Assembly: GCA_002377025.1 (NCBI GenBank)
Contig: DFPA01000034.1
Coordinates: 6,260 to 20,435, forward strand
DNA: 14,176 nt
Source: Patescibacteria group bacterium UBA3527
GTDB lineage: Bacteria; Patescibacteriota; Minisyncoccia; Phycocordibacterales; UBA918
Reading direction: 5' to 3'
The notes under the pieces were generated by a model. That model searched no databases. It saw only the letters and a list, made by a program, of their open reading frames with translations, and was not told the DNA's origin. Shown here one piece after another: positions 1-6,129 of the stretch (within the stretch, counting starts at the first letter, position 1; each line of letters begins with the position of its first letter). The translations under genes were made by a program, and so were the position numbers.

Positions 1-1
1 T

Positions 2-26
2 CGGGAATTCGCAAAGCGAATTCCCG
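2..26. terminator. Perfect hairpin at window edge (possible terminator of an upstream gene)
   Basis: An 11-bp perfect inverted repeat (2-12 with 16-26) encloses an AAA loop. No T-run follows on the + strand, so the terminator reading is weak. It could be the end of a gene outside the window or a boundary hairpin. The hairpin at 11579-11601 has the same GC-AAA-GC tip. Confidence 0.45.
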
Positions 27-51
27 CCCTCCTCTCCCCTACCACCCACAC

Positions 52-80
52 TTGACATATTCACAAATAAATGCTATTCT
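52..80 (+). promoter_or_regulatory. Consensus sigma70-type promoter for the 87-344 RNA
   Basis: The -35 TTGACA (52-57) is perfect, the spacer is exactly 17 nt, and the -10 is TATTCT (75-80). Transcription should begin near 86-88. This is one of the strongest promoters in the window. It faces a gene-free, structured stretch that ends in a terminator, which suggests a dedicated abundant RNA. Confidence 0.8.
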
Positions 81-86
81 TACACA

Positions 87-344
87 TAGTTAGTTCCCGC
101 TTCCACTCTCCAAGGGGGTGTCTCAGCGCTCGCCCCCTGGATACTCACGCGGGTGAGGCCGTCACCATCACCGATAGTACCTGCACCTTCGTGCAGGGAC
201 CATCACTCACATGATGGTGACGGCCAACAGTTCCGAAATTCCGGCCACTGTCCCTGCGGGGCTTTAGCTGGAGGTGGTGGTGCCGGTTGAGCAGACCGGC
301 ACCACCTGCCGCACTTGTGTCTCACCAGTTGCGGTATTTTTTTT
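87..344 (+). ncRNA. Structured GC-rich non-coding RNA of unknown family
   Basis: About 258 nt lie between a consensus promoter and a T8 terminator without a convincing gene. Visible stems are 110-118/133-140 (GGGGG with CCCCC core), 144-148/153-157, a perfect 14-bp stem 157-170/212-225, an inner 7-bp hairpin 180-186/191-197, a perfect 12-bp stem 276-287/295-306, and the terminator stem 307-313/330-336. GCAGGGAC (193-200) can pair either with the upstream strand of its own hairpin or with GTCCCTGC (250-257), so two folds compete. A tiny ORF of 18 codons (211-267) lies inside the stem region and is probably incidental. I see no RNase P core, no SRP GGAA-loop motif, and no tRNA-like ends of tmRNA. 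GC content is higher than in the flanking genes. The family is unknown; a leader acting on rpsA is less likely because the terminator precedes the rpsA promoter. Confidence 0.65.
307..344 (+). terminator. Intrinsic terminator of the 87-344 RNA
   Basis: TGCCGCA (307-313) pairs with TGCGGTA (330-336) and is followed by eight T (337-344). Its 3' arm doubles as the -35 region (TTGCGG, 329-334) of the next promoter. Confidence 0.75.
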
Positions 345-356
345 GTCTGGTATAGT
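329..356 (+). promoter_or_regulatory. Promoter of rpsA, overlapping the preceding terminator
   Basis: TTGCGG (329-334), a 16-nt spacer containing the T8 tract, then TATAGT (351-356) preceded by TGG, which gives an extended -10. The rpsU promoter has the same pair of hexamers (TTGCGG and TATAGT). The predicted start near 363 leaves a leader of about 50 nt. Confidence 0.65.
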
Positions 357-412
357 AGCGGCGCACTATTATTAGTTCTATCGAATAGCTCTTAATCCCT
401 TTTTCTACGGTA

Positions 413-1531
413 ATGGCCATGAGCAAAGGTGAAAAGGACGAACTATTCGCACAAATAATGCAAACAAAAGAATTATCTAACAAAATGCAGGCCCTGCTGA
501 GCGACAGTCCTGCTCCCCCACAGATTGGTGAAATTGTGGAGGGTACAGTCTCTGCTATCGGTAGAGCAAAAGTATACATCGAACTTCATCCATTTGGTTC
601 GGGTATTATCTATGGTCGTGAATACATGAATGCAAGAGATATCTTGCGTAAAGTATCCATCGGCGACAGCATTGCTGCCAAAGTGGTTGATACGGGTAAT
701 GAAGATGGTTATATCGAACTGTCACTCAAAGAAGCTCGTCAAGCTCTTATTTGGAGCGATGCCGAACAAGCAATGAAGGAGCAGAAGGTACTTTCTCTTG
801 AAGTCAAAGAGGCCAACAAGGGAGGACTTATTGTTGAATGGCAAGGTATCCAAGGATTCCTACCTGCTTCACAACTCTCAGCTGAGAATTACCCTCGTGT
901 AGCGGATGGCGACAAGGATAAAATCCTAGGTGAACTACAAAATCTTGTAGGTAAATTCCTATCCGTCATTATCATCACTGCAGACCAAGCAGAAAACAAA
1001 CTAATCTTCTCTGAAAAGGGTCCTCAAGACAAAGAAGAGAAGGAAGCAAAGGTACGACACTACGAAGTGGGTGACGTACTCTCCGGAGAAGTGACCGGCG
1101 CTGTGGATTTTGGTGTGTTCGTAAAGATCGAAGATGGTCTGGAAGGATTGGTACACATCTCAGAGCTGGATTGGGGCTTGGTAGAGGACACTCGTTCTCT
1201 ATATAAGGTGGGTGACAAAGTGGACGTGAAGGTGATTGAAGTAAAAGATGACAAAATCTCACTCTCTATTAAACAATTGAAGTCTAACCCATGGGAAGAA
1301 GCAGCTTCTAAATACGAAAAAGGACAAGAAGTGGAAGGTGTCGTTATTAAGTACAACAAGCATGGTGCCCTAGCCTCTATCGAGGAAGGTGTAGCCGGAT
1401 TGGTACACATCTCAGAATTTGAGAACGAGGCTGATCTTCGTTCTAAGTTATCACTTGGTAATGTTTATAAATTCAAAATTGCACTATTTGAACCAAAAGA
1501 TCAGAAAATGACTCTTACCCTAGCCCAATAA
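413..1531 (+). CDS. rpsA: S1 RNA-binding domain protein (ribosomal protein bS1-like)
   Basis: The protein has 372 aa with four S1 (OB-fold) repeats at roughly residues 37-105, 120-200, 218-290 and 303-372. The last two are the best conserved, with GVFVKIEDGLEGLVHISEL and GVAGLVHISEF. bS1 tethers mRNA to the 30S subunit and helps open structured leaders. E. coli bS1 has six repeats and about 557 aa, so this is a short form, as is common in reduced genomes. Two ATGs (413 and 419) are possible, and neither has an SD. I kept the first; the second would remove only two residues. The gene has its own promoter (329-356) and ends on a terminator shared with convergent pth. A general S1-domain RNA-binding protein is the alternative. 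Confidence 0.88.
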   Translation: MAMSKGEKDELFAQIMQTKELSNKMQALLSDSPAPPQIGEIVEGTVSAIGRAKVYIELHPFGSGIIYGREYMNARDILRKVSIGDSIAAKVVDTGNEDGYIELSLKEARQALIWSDAEQAMKEQKVLSLEVKEANKGGLIVEWQGIQGFLPASQLSAENYPRVADGDKDKILGELQNLVGKFLSVIIITADQAENKLIFSEKGPQDKEEKEAKVRHYEVGDVLSGEVTGAVDFGVFVKIEDGLEGLVHISELDWGLVEDTRSLYKVGDKVDVKVIEVKDDKISLSIKQLKSNPWEEAASKYEKGQEVEGVVIKYNKHGALASIEEGVAGLVHISEFENEADLRSKLSLGNVYKFKIALFEPKDQKMTLTLAQ

Positions 1532-1540
1532 CATTGGACA

Positions 1541-1585
1541 CAGAAGAAACAAAAGCGCGCCTACGGCGCGCTTTTGTTTCTTCTG
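1541..1585. terminator. Bidirectional terminator between rpsA and pth
   Basis: A perfect 21-bp stem (1541-1561 with 1565-1585) has a TAC loop. The GC-rich core GCGCGCC is flanked by A-rich and T-rich arms, so a T-tract appears on both strands. It starts 9 nt after the rpsA stop and ends just past the pth stop on the other strand, as expected for convergent genes. Confidence 0.9.
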
Positions 1586-1586
1586 G

Positions 1587-2177
1587 TTAATTAAACCGAT
1601 TCATTGCCGTGTCTACCCCTTCGCTTACTATCACTTTGAGTATGTTGGTAACTATATTGGCAAGATCTTCTACCTTGCTACGTTCAAAGTAGCCGAACTT
1701 ACCCAGTACATGTTTAGATAAATTGTGACCTGAAGGGCGGGCAGTCTTGCCTGTCCAGAGACTCTTCGGTGCTACACCGATTCTTATACGCACAAAGTCT
1801 TTACTGCCCAGTGCTTTAATGATTGATTTGATGCCATTGTGTCCACCGTCTCCCTTACCTCTAGAGACCTTCACTTCGCCCAAAGGTAAATCCACATCGT
1901 CATACACCACCAAAAACTGCGAGTCGTTTGCATCGACCTCCTTCTTCACGTAAGCCACAGTTTCACCGGAACGATTCATAAAAGTCTCAGGGAGCCAAAA
2001 TTCCACCGGCTTATGTCCCAGACTTAACCTAGTTACTTGGGCATTGGCGTATTTGTCATGTTGCCACGACGTGTTTCCTTCACTCTCTGCTACAGACAAA
2101 AGAACGTCACGCCCAATATTGTGACGAGTTTTGTTGTACTCCTTACCGGGGTTTCCCAAACCAAAAACATAAAACAT
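1587..2177 (-). CDS. pth: Peptidyl-tRNA hydrolase
   Basis: The product cleaves the ester bond of peptidyl-tRNAs that drop off the ribosome, which recycles tRNA. From the chosen start it has 196 aa, the usual size for bacterial Pth. The family hallmarks are present: GLGNPG with N9, TRHN with H19 (catalytic His), YDDVDLP with D93, and GGHNGIKSI with N114. An ATG six codons upstream (2195) is possible, but that ATG lies upstream of the -10 hexamer TATGAT at 2184-2189 (minus strand). This hexamer ends exactly 6 nt before the ATG at 2177, so the shorter, leaderless start is preferred. It fits the family N-terminus MFYVFGLGNPG. The gene is convergent with rpsA and divergent from lepB. Confidence 0.95.
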   Translation of the reverse strand: MFYVFGLGNPGKEYNKTRHNIGRDVLLSVAESEGNTSWQHDKYANAQVTRLSLGHKPVEFWLPETFMNRSGETVAYVKKEVDANDSQFLVVYDDVDLPLGEVKVSRGKGDGGHNGIKSIIKALGSKDFVRIRIGVAPKSLWTGKTARPSGHNLSKHVLGKFGYFERSKVEDLANIVTNILKVIVSEGVDTAMNRFN

Positions 2178-2183
2178 ACTGAA

Positions 2184-2189
2184 ATCATA
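2184..2189 (-). promoter_or_regulatory. -10 box of pth, leaderless arrangement
   Basis: TATGAT on the minus strand is followed by 6 nt (ttcagt) and then the ATG. With normal spacing, transcription would start on the A of the start codon. No good -35 is visible. This decides the pth start. Confidence 0.6.
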
Positions 2190-2212
2190 ATGCAAAAAGA
2201 GGATATCTGAAA

Positions 2213-2253
2213 GGTCACGGGCGGCAAAAGCTTCGCTTTTGCCGCCCGTGACC
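2213..2253. repeat. Perfect 19-bp inverted repeat between divergent pth and lepB
   Basis: Arms 2213-2231 and 2235-2253 are perfectly complementary around a TTC loop, with A/T runs inside the arms, much like a terminator stem. It sits between divergent promoters, so it does not end either gene. It may insulate them from each other's antisense transcription or be a binding site. Confidence 0.7.
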
Positions 2254-2259
2254 CCAAAT

Positions 2260-2288
2260 TTGTCTTGCTCTTCAGTTTTTCGTATAAT
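2260..2288 (+). promoter_or_regulatory. Promoter of the lepB operon
   Basis: TTGTCT (2260-2265), a 17-nt spacer, and TATAAT (2283-2288). The predicted start is near 2295, about 12 nt before the chosen lepB ATG at 2307. This rules out the upstream in-frame ATG at 2265, which lies within the promoter. Confidence 0.7.
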
Positions 2289-2306
2289 GGGTGGAATTTT
2301 AGAGAT

Positions 2307-2891
2307 ATGCTTCCTAGTTCTTTCAAACTTCCATCAATAAACAACAATCCTGAGGAACATCCCGTGCGAGAAATTGTTAAATTTGTTGTCATCGCACTAC
2401 TGATAGTAATTCCCATTCGTTTGTACATCGCACAACCTTTCATAGTGTCGGGTGATTCCATGGAAAATACCTTTCATAATGCCGAGTATCTTATCGTGGA
2501 TGAGATTTCCTACCGTTTTGAAAAGCCATCTCGAGGAGATGTAGTGATATTCCGCTATCCCAAGAACCCTTCTCAGTACTTTATAAAGAGAATCATCGCC
2601 CTTCCAGGCGAAACCATCCAAATCGAAAACGACATTGTGACCATAATCAACTCATCAAATCCTGAAGGTTTTGTTCTTGAGGAACCATATATACAAACTA
2701 TGAACAAGGCGACTCGTACCAATGTAACACTGGGCGAAGAGGAATATTTCGTTATGGGAGACAACCGTGACAATAGCTCCGACTCAAGAATATGGGGTAA
2801 TCTGCCTGAAGATATGATTATTGGTAAGGCACTGGTACGGCTTTTTCCACCAAGTAAAATAGAGTGGCAACCGGGACATTACGAGTTTTAA
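2307..2891 (+). CDS. lepB: Signal peptidase I
   Basis: Membrane-bound serine protease that removes signal peptides from exported proteins (MEROPS S26). It has 194 aa. One N-terminal membrane segment spans about residues 23-42, followed by SGDSM with nucleophile S51. The general base lies in FIKRIIALPGE (K94). The signature MGDNRDNSSDSR is near the C-terminus. The size fits small Gram-positive-type SipS enzymes rather than the larger E. coli form. An ATG at 2265 in frame was rejected because it overlaps the promoter. The HisRS-like gene begins 11 nt after the stop, so the two are probably cotranscribed. Confidence 0.95.
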   Translation: MLPSSFKLPSINNNPEEHPVREIVKFVVIALLIVIPIRLYIAQPFIVSGDSMENTFHNAEYLIVDEISYRFEKPSRGDVVIFRYPKNPSQYFIKRIIALPGETIQIENDIVTIINSSNPEGFVLEEPYIQTMNKATRTNVTLGEEEYFVMGDNRDNSSDSRIWGNLPEDMIIGKALVRLFPPSKIEWQPGHYEF

Positions 2892-2902
2892 TTACACAAA
2901 AC

Positions 2903-4075
2903 ATGAAATCGAGTACAACAGACACCCTTCGCACCGCTATCAATACAGCCGAGTATTTTGGTTTCACCCCTCTTTCTGTTTGGCAAAAACATCCTGTTTG
3001 CAAGAGCTGTAAACAACCATTGCAACACAACCTCTCAGCAGCTGATCGTAAACTTGACTCTATCTACGGCATTCTAAGTAATGGTGCTAAGAATTTCGCC
3101 GATAACAACCTACACAGCCTTGAGGCTCCGGTTTTTTTCTACTCACTAGATTCTGTGCCGCGCAGTGGCGACACCGCTCTTTCACTGCAAATCTTCGGTG
3201 TCCCGAAGAGTATTGCTGAAGCGGTACTAATACAGACATCCAGCGCGATACTCACAGAGCTTGGACGCAAAAACCACGTTGTGCGCATCAACTCCCTCGG
3301 TGACAGAGATTCCGGTGCTCGTTACTATCGAGAGTTAAACAATTTCTTGAAAAAACGCTTGATTGATATGCCACCGGAAGCTCGCGAGAAAATGAAAGAC
3401 AGTGTCTGTAGTGCACTTATGCACCTTATCGAGAAAGACCACGAACTGGCGTATAAAACCCCCAACCCACTCGAGTACTTAAGCGACCAAAGTCGCCGTC
3501 ACTTCCGTGAAATTATCGAATACATGGACATGAGTGAAACACCATACGAAATAGATCCAAAGCTCATTGGCCACAACAAATGCTACTCTGACGCCATCTT
3601 CTGCATCGACGCTTCGGACAACCAAGAAGACGGGGAGTCTATAGCCATAAACGGCGGTCGTTATGATTCATTCATGATAGAACATCTACGCCAAGAGATA
3701 CCGGCCGCTGGCGCTGTCGTCATTTTCAAAAACAGAAAATTGCCGGGGAGACTACCAAAGAGCAGTGTAACCAAAAAACCGTCAGTCTATGTGGTACAGC
3801 TTGGCTCGCTGCCAAAAGTAAAAACTCTTCTACTGGTAGACCAACTCCGTCAAAACGGCATTGCTGTATATCAAGATTTAGCCAGCGACTCTTTGAGTAC
3901 GCAGTTACGCGACGCGGAAGAGAAAGGTGTGCGATACACGGTAATAATGGGACAAAAAGAATATGTCGATGGCACTGTCATACTCCGTGACATGAAAGCT
4001 CGCAACCAAGAACACGTGACTATCGCCTCTCTCCCTGCCAGATTATCTCGCTCCAGAAACGTAGTTGCGGCCTAG
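2903..4075 (+). CDS. Histidyl-tRNA-synthetase-like protein lacking motif 2 (degenerate paralogue)
   Basis: The protein has 390 aa. The middle resembles class II HisRS: INSLGDRDSGARYYREL, a helical stretch with PLEYLSDQSRRHF, and a NGGRYDSFM segment matching the HisRS GGRYDGL loop. The C-terminal 95 residues read as the HisRS anticodon-binding fold (VYVVQLGS, QLRDAEEKGVRYTVIMGQKE). The FRYERPQ-type motif 2 and the RGLDYY histidine-binding segment are not recognisable; the latter position reads LIGHNKCYSDAIF. Aminoacylation is therefore doubtful. A CxxC pair (C33, C36) sits near the N-terminus. It could be a HisZ-like regulatory subunit, a tRNA-binding factor or another non-canonical paralogue. 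The start at 2903 follows the lepB stop by 11 nt; an upstream ATG at 2864 would overlap lepB and has no support. Confidence 0.75.
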   Translation: MKSSTTDTLRTAINTAEYFGFTPLSVWQKHPVCKSCKQPLQHNLSAADRKLDSIYGILSNGAKNFADNNLHSLEAPVFFYSLDSVPRSGDTALSLQIFGVPKSIAEAVLIQTSSAILTELGRKNHVVRINSLGDRDSGARYYRELNNFLKKRLIDMPPEAREKMKDSVCSALMHLIEKDHELAYKTPNPLEYLSDQSRRHFREIIEYMDMSETPYEIDPKLIGHNKCYSDAIFCIDASDNQEDGESIAINGGRYDSFMIEHLRQEIPAAGAVVIFKNRKLPGRLPKSSVTKKPSVYVVQLGSLPKVKTLLLVDQLRQNGIAVYQDLASDSLSTQLRDAEEKGVRYTVIMGQKEYVDGTVILRDMKARNQEHVTIASLPARLSRSRNVVAA

Positions 4076-4093
4076 TATTCAACATGGTATAGT
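4065..4093 (+). promoter_or_regulatory. Promoter of rpsU
   Basis: TTGCGG (4065-4070), 17 nt, TATAGT (4088-4093). It overlaps the last codons of the HisRS-like gene. Only 10 nt separate the -10 from the ATG, giving a leader of about 4 nt. Confidence 0.65.
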
Positions 4094-4103
4094 TCCCTGC
4101 ACT

Positions 4104-4340
4104 ATGCCTATAAACGTACAGGTAGAAAAGAATAATAACGAAAGCAACGCGAATGTAATTCGCCGCTTCACTAAAAGAATGCAGGGGTCAGGTATCGTAC
4201 GTCGTATGCGTGGCAATCGCTACTACAGCCGCACAAAGAGTCAAAACGTACGCAGAATGGCTCGATTAAAGAAGCTTGATAAGAAAGCGCTTTACGAAAA
4301 GAATCTCAAGCTGGGTAAGATCACCGATCAACGCAGATAG
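4104..4340 (+). CDS. rpsU: Small ribosomal subunit protein bS21
   Basis: Very basic protein of 78 aa. bS21 binds near the 3' end of 16S rRNA on the 30S platform and assists initiation. The family pattern is visible: INVQVEKNNNESNANVIRRF, like the bS21 start V-x-V-x-E...ALRRF, then a Lys/Arg-rich helical tail. Starting from an upstream TTG at 4065 would add 13 unlike residues and would use the -35 hexamer as the start codon. The ATG at 4104 is therefore chosen. A short terminator follows the stop. Confidence 0.88.
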   Translation: MPINVQVEKNNNESNANVIRRFTKRMQGSGIVRRMRGNRYYSRTKSQNVRRMARLKKLDKKALYEKNLKLGKITDQRR

Positions 4341-4345
4341 AAAGA

Positions 4346-4375
4346 CGGACTAATCACTTAGTCCGGTTTTCTTTT
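4346..4375 (+). terminator. Intrinsic terminator of rpsU
   Basis: CGGACTAA (4346-4353) pairs with TTAGTCCG (4358-4365) around a TCAC loop and is followed by GTTTTCTTTT. The ybeY -10 begins two nt later. Confidence 0.8.
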
Positions 4376-4376
4376 G

Positions 4377-4382
4377 TATAAT
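4377..4382 (+). promoter_or_regulatory. -10 box of ybeY, leaderless arrangement
   Basis: Perfect TATAAT, then 6 nt (taactc), then ATG at 4389. No clear -35 is present; that position falls in the rpsU terminator. Confidence 0.65.
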
Positions 4383-4388
4383 TAACTC

Positions 4389-4766
4389 ATGTCAACCACC
4401 ATTAGACATACGACCAAAAGCTACACCAAGCTACCGTATGAACAAATGGCTGAGGTGGTTTTGGGTAAGAAGTATGATTTATCCTTAGTATTTGTGGGAG
4501 AGAAACGTGCTCGGCGCATAAATCAAGAGACTCGTAATAAAAGCTATGTACCCAACGTACTATCATTTCCTTTGGATAAAAACGTGGGCGAAATTTTTAT
4601 ATGTGAGTCAGCTGCTGCCAAGGAATACCGTGATTTCAATCTTTCCCAAAAAGGTTACATTGCCTATTTATTTATACACGGCTGTTTACACCTAAAGGGT
4701 ATGGATCATGGCGCTGCCATGGAGACCAAGGAACAAAACTTGCTCAAAAGATTTTCCATTAAATAG
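4389..4766 (+). CDS. ybeY: Endoribonuclease YbeY (rRNA maturation factor)
   Basis: Single-strand-specific zinc endoribonuclease involved in 16S rRNA 3' processing and ribosome quality control. It has 125 aa, slightly short for the family (usually 140-160). The zinc-binding signature HGCLHLKGMDH is intact with H97, H101 and H107. The upstream segment NKSYVPNVLSFPLD matches the family pattern of NRxxRxTDVLSFP. The -10 TATAAT sits 6 nt before the ATG, so the mRNA is probably leaderless. The gene lies between rpsU and the division genes, 47 nt before ftsA. Confidence 0.93.
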   Translation: MSTTIRHTTKSYTKLPYEQMAEVVLGKKYDLSLVFVGEKRARRINQETRNKSYVPNVLSFPLDKNVGEIFICESAAAKEYRDFNLSQKGYIAYLFIHGCLHLKGMDHGAAMETKEQNLLKRFSIK

Positions 4767-4801
4767 TGTTTATACCCTTATTTTTTAGCCCTAAACGGTG
4801 A

Positions 4802-4807
4802 TACAAT
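4802..4807 (+). promoter_or_regulatory. -10 box of ftsA, leaderless arrangement
   Basis: TACAAT is followed by exactly 6 nt (tgagtc) and the ftsA ATG at 4814. No convincing -35 is seen. Confidence 0.6.
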
Positions 4808-4813
4808 TGAGTC

Positions 4814-5983
4814 ATGAAAGGCCGTATTGTAGCGGGGGTTGATATCGGTACCTACCAAGTGAAGGTAGTGGTGGTTAGGTGTGCTGAGGGAAAACAAGAA
4901 CGTTCACTCCCAAAAATAATCGGCACCGGATTTGCTGAAAGTCGTGGCTTACGCAACGGCTACATTGTTAATGAAGGCGATGTGGTACGTAGCGTACGTA
5001 GCGCAGTCTTGCAGGCCGAAAAAGTAGCTGGGGTGGAAATTAAGAAAGCCTATGTTTCAGTGGGTAGTGTTGGTCTCGATGAAATTATGAGCCACGGTGA
5101 AGTTATTACTTCAAGAGCTGATTCCGAAATTACTCAAGCCGACGTTGACAAAGCTATGCAAGACAGTGAGGATCGTATAATAAATTCCATTCCCAATCGT
5201 AAAATCCTCCACGCCATACCTATTTCATACACAGTAGATAACGAGCCGGTACTTGGACAACCGCACGGACTTAAGGGTACCAAGCTGACTGTCGAGTCGA
5301 TGTTTGTCACAGCCTACGAACAACACATAAATAACATCGTTAATGTTATTGAGAATATCGGTATTATCGTAGAAGACGTGCTAGCAGCACCATTGGCCGC
5401 AAGTTTCGTAATGCTTACCAAAGCACAAAAACGTGCCGGCTGCATATTGGCAAACATTGGCGCTGAAACGGTCTCTATCGCAGTGTTTGAGAATACTATT
5501 CCAATATCAATTAAAGTTTTTCCAATTGGCTCCAATGACATAACCAACGACATAGCACTCGGCTTGAAAATACCGCTGGAAGAGGCTGAAAAAATCAAAC
5601 GAGGTGGAATAAGCAGTGTCAATTACTCAAAACGTAAACTTGAGGAAATTATCTCCGCTCGACTTTCGGATATATTCGAGCTTATCGACAGTCATCTGAA
5701 ACGAATCAAGCGTGACGGTCTCTTACCCGCCGGCATTATACTGACTGGTGGTGGTTCTGGACTTTCTAACGTGGAAGACTTGGCAAAGTCTTCTCTTCGG
5801 CTGCCTTCACGTGTTGCTACTCTCGACCCGGGACAAAATGGGAAAATCAAGGATGCTTCATGGGCGGTTGCCTATGGTCTTTGTATGTGGGGCGCAAATG
5901 ACAATGACGCAGTGTCCGGACTTAGTATCGCAAAGCAAGCAAAGAAAAATATCCTTGCTTGGTTTAGTCAATTTCTTCCTTGA
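4814..5983 (+). CDS. ftsA: Cell division protein FtsA
   Basis: Actin-like ATPase that anchors FtsZ filaments to the inner membrane. It has 389 aa, close to the E. coli length (420). The phosphate-1 loop is GVDIGTYQVK near the N-terminus (residues 8-17). The 1C/SHS2 region includes the phrase VNEGDVVRSVRSAV, and the adenosine motif is GIILTGGGSGL at about residues 306-316. The last 18 residues (AKQAKKNILAWFSQFLP and the preceding residue) form a basic, aromatic amphipathic helix that fits the FtsA membrane-targeting tail. A -10 box 6 nt before the ATG suggests a leaderless mRNA. It is followed by a terminator and then ftsZ, so the two are not strictly cotranscribed. Confidence 0.94.
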   Translation: MKGRIVAGVDIGTYQVKVVVVRCAEGKQERSLPKIIGTGFAESRGLRNGYIVNEGDVVRSVRSAVLQAEKVAGVEIKKAYVSVGSVGLDEIMSHGEVITSRADSEITQADVDKAMQDSEDRIINSIPNRKILHAIPISYTVDNEPVLGQPHGLKGTKLTVESMFVTAYEQHINNIVNVIENIGIIVEDVLAAPLAASFVMLTKAQKRAGCILANIGAETVSIAVFENTIPISIKVFPIGSNDITNDIALGLKIPLEEAEKIKRGGISSVNYSKRKLEEIISARLSDIFELIDSHLKRIKRDGLLPAGIILTGGGSGLSNVEDLAKSSLRLPSRVATLDPGQNGKIKDASWAVAYGLCMWGANDNDAVSGLSIAKQAKKNILAWFSQFLP

Positions 5984-6015
5984 ATTACCCTTTCGTCAAT
6001 CACACGAATCTCAGT

Positions 6016-6041
6016 TCTGTCAATATGGTGACAGATTTTTT
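6016..6041 (+). terminator. Intrinsic terminator between ftsA and ftsZ
   Basis: TCTGTCA (6016-6022) pairs with TGACAGA (6029-6035), with loop ATATGG, followed by six T. The short 7-bp stem may allow partial read-through into ftsZ. Confidence 0.65.
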
Positions 6042-6056
6042 ATACCCCTGTATTAT
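6028..6056 (+). promoter_or_regulatory. Promoter of ftsZ
   Basis: GTGACA (6028-6033), 17 nt, TATTAT (6051-6056). Its -35 lies in the terminator 3' arm, as at rpsA. The predicted leader is about 67 nt and contains GGAGGT at 6101-6106. That motif is 23 nt from the ATG, too far for a standard SD. Confidence 0.55.
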
Positions 6057-6129
6057 ATGTGCAAGGTTAGTGACTCAATGTAAGTTTCGCTACATCTTTT
6101 GGAGGTATTAGTTTAACTAACTATTTATT

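Noticed and set aside
87..344. tmRNA, RNase P RNA or SRP RNA
   Set aside because: No tRNA-like ends with a tag frame, no RNase P GAGGAAAGUCC-type core, and no SRP GGAA-loop motif were seen.
2265..2306. Upstream in-frame start of lepB
   Set aside because: It lies within the -35/-10 promoter (2260-2288), so it would not be transcribed. The family N-terminus also fits the start at 2307.
6101..6106. GGAGGT as the ftsZ Shine-Dalgarno
   Set aside because: It is 23 nt from the ATG, and an in-frame stop excludes a nearer start. It is probably not a standard ribosome site here.
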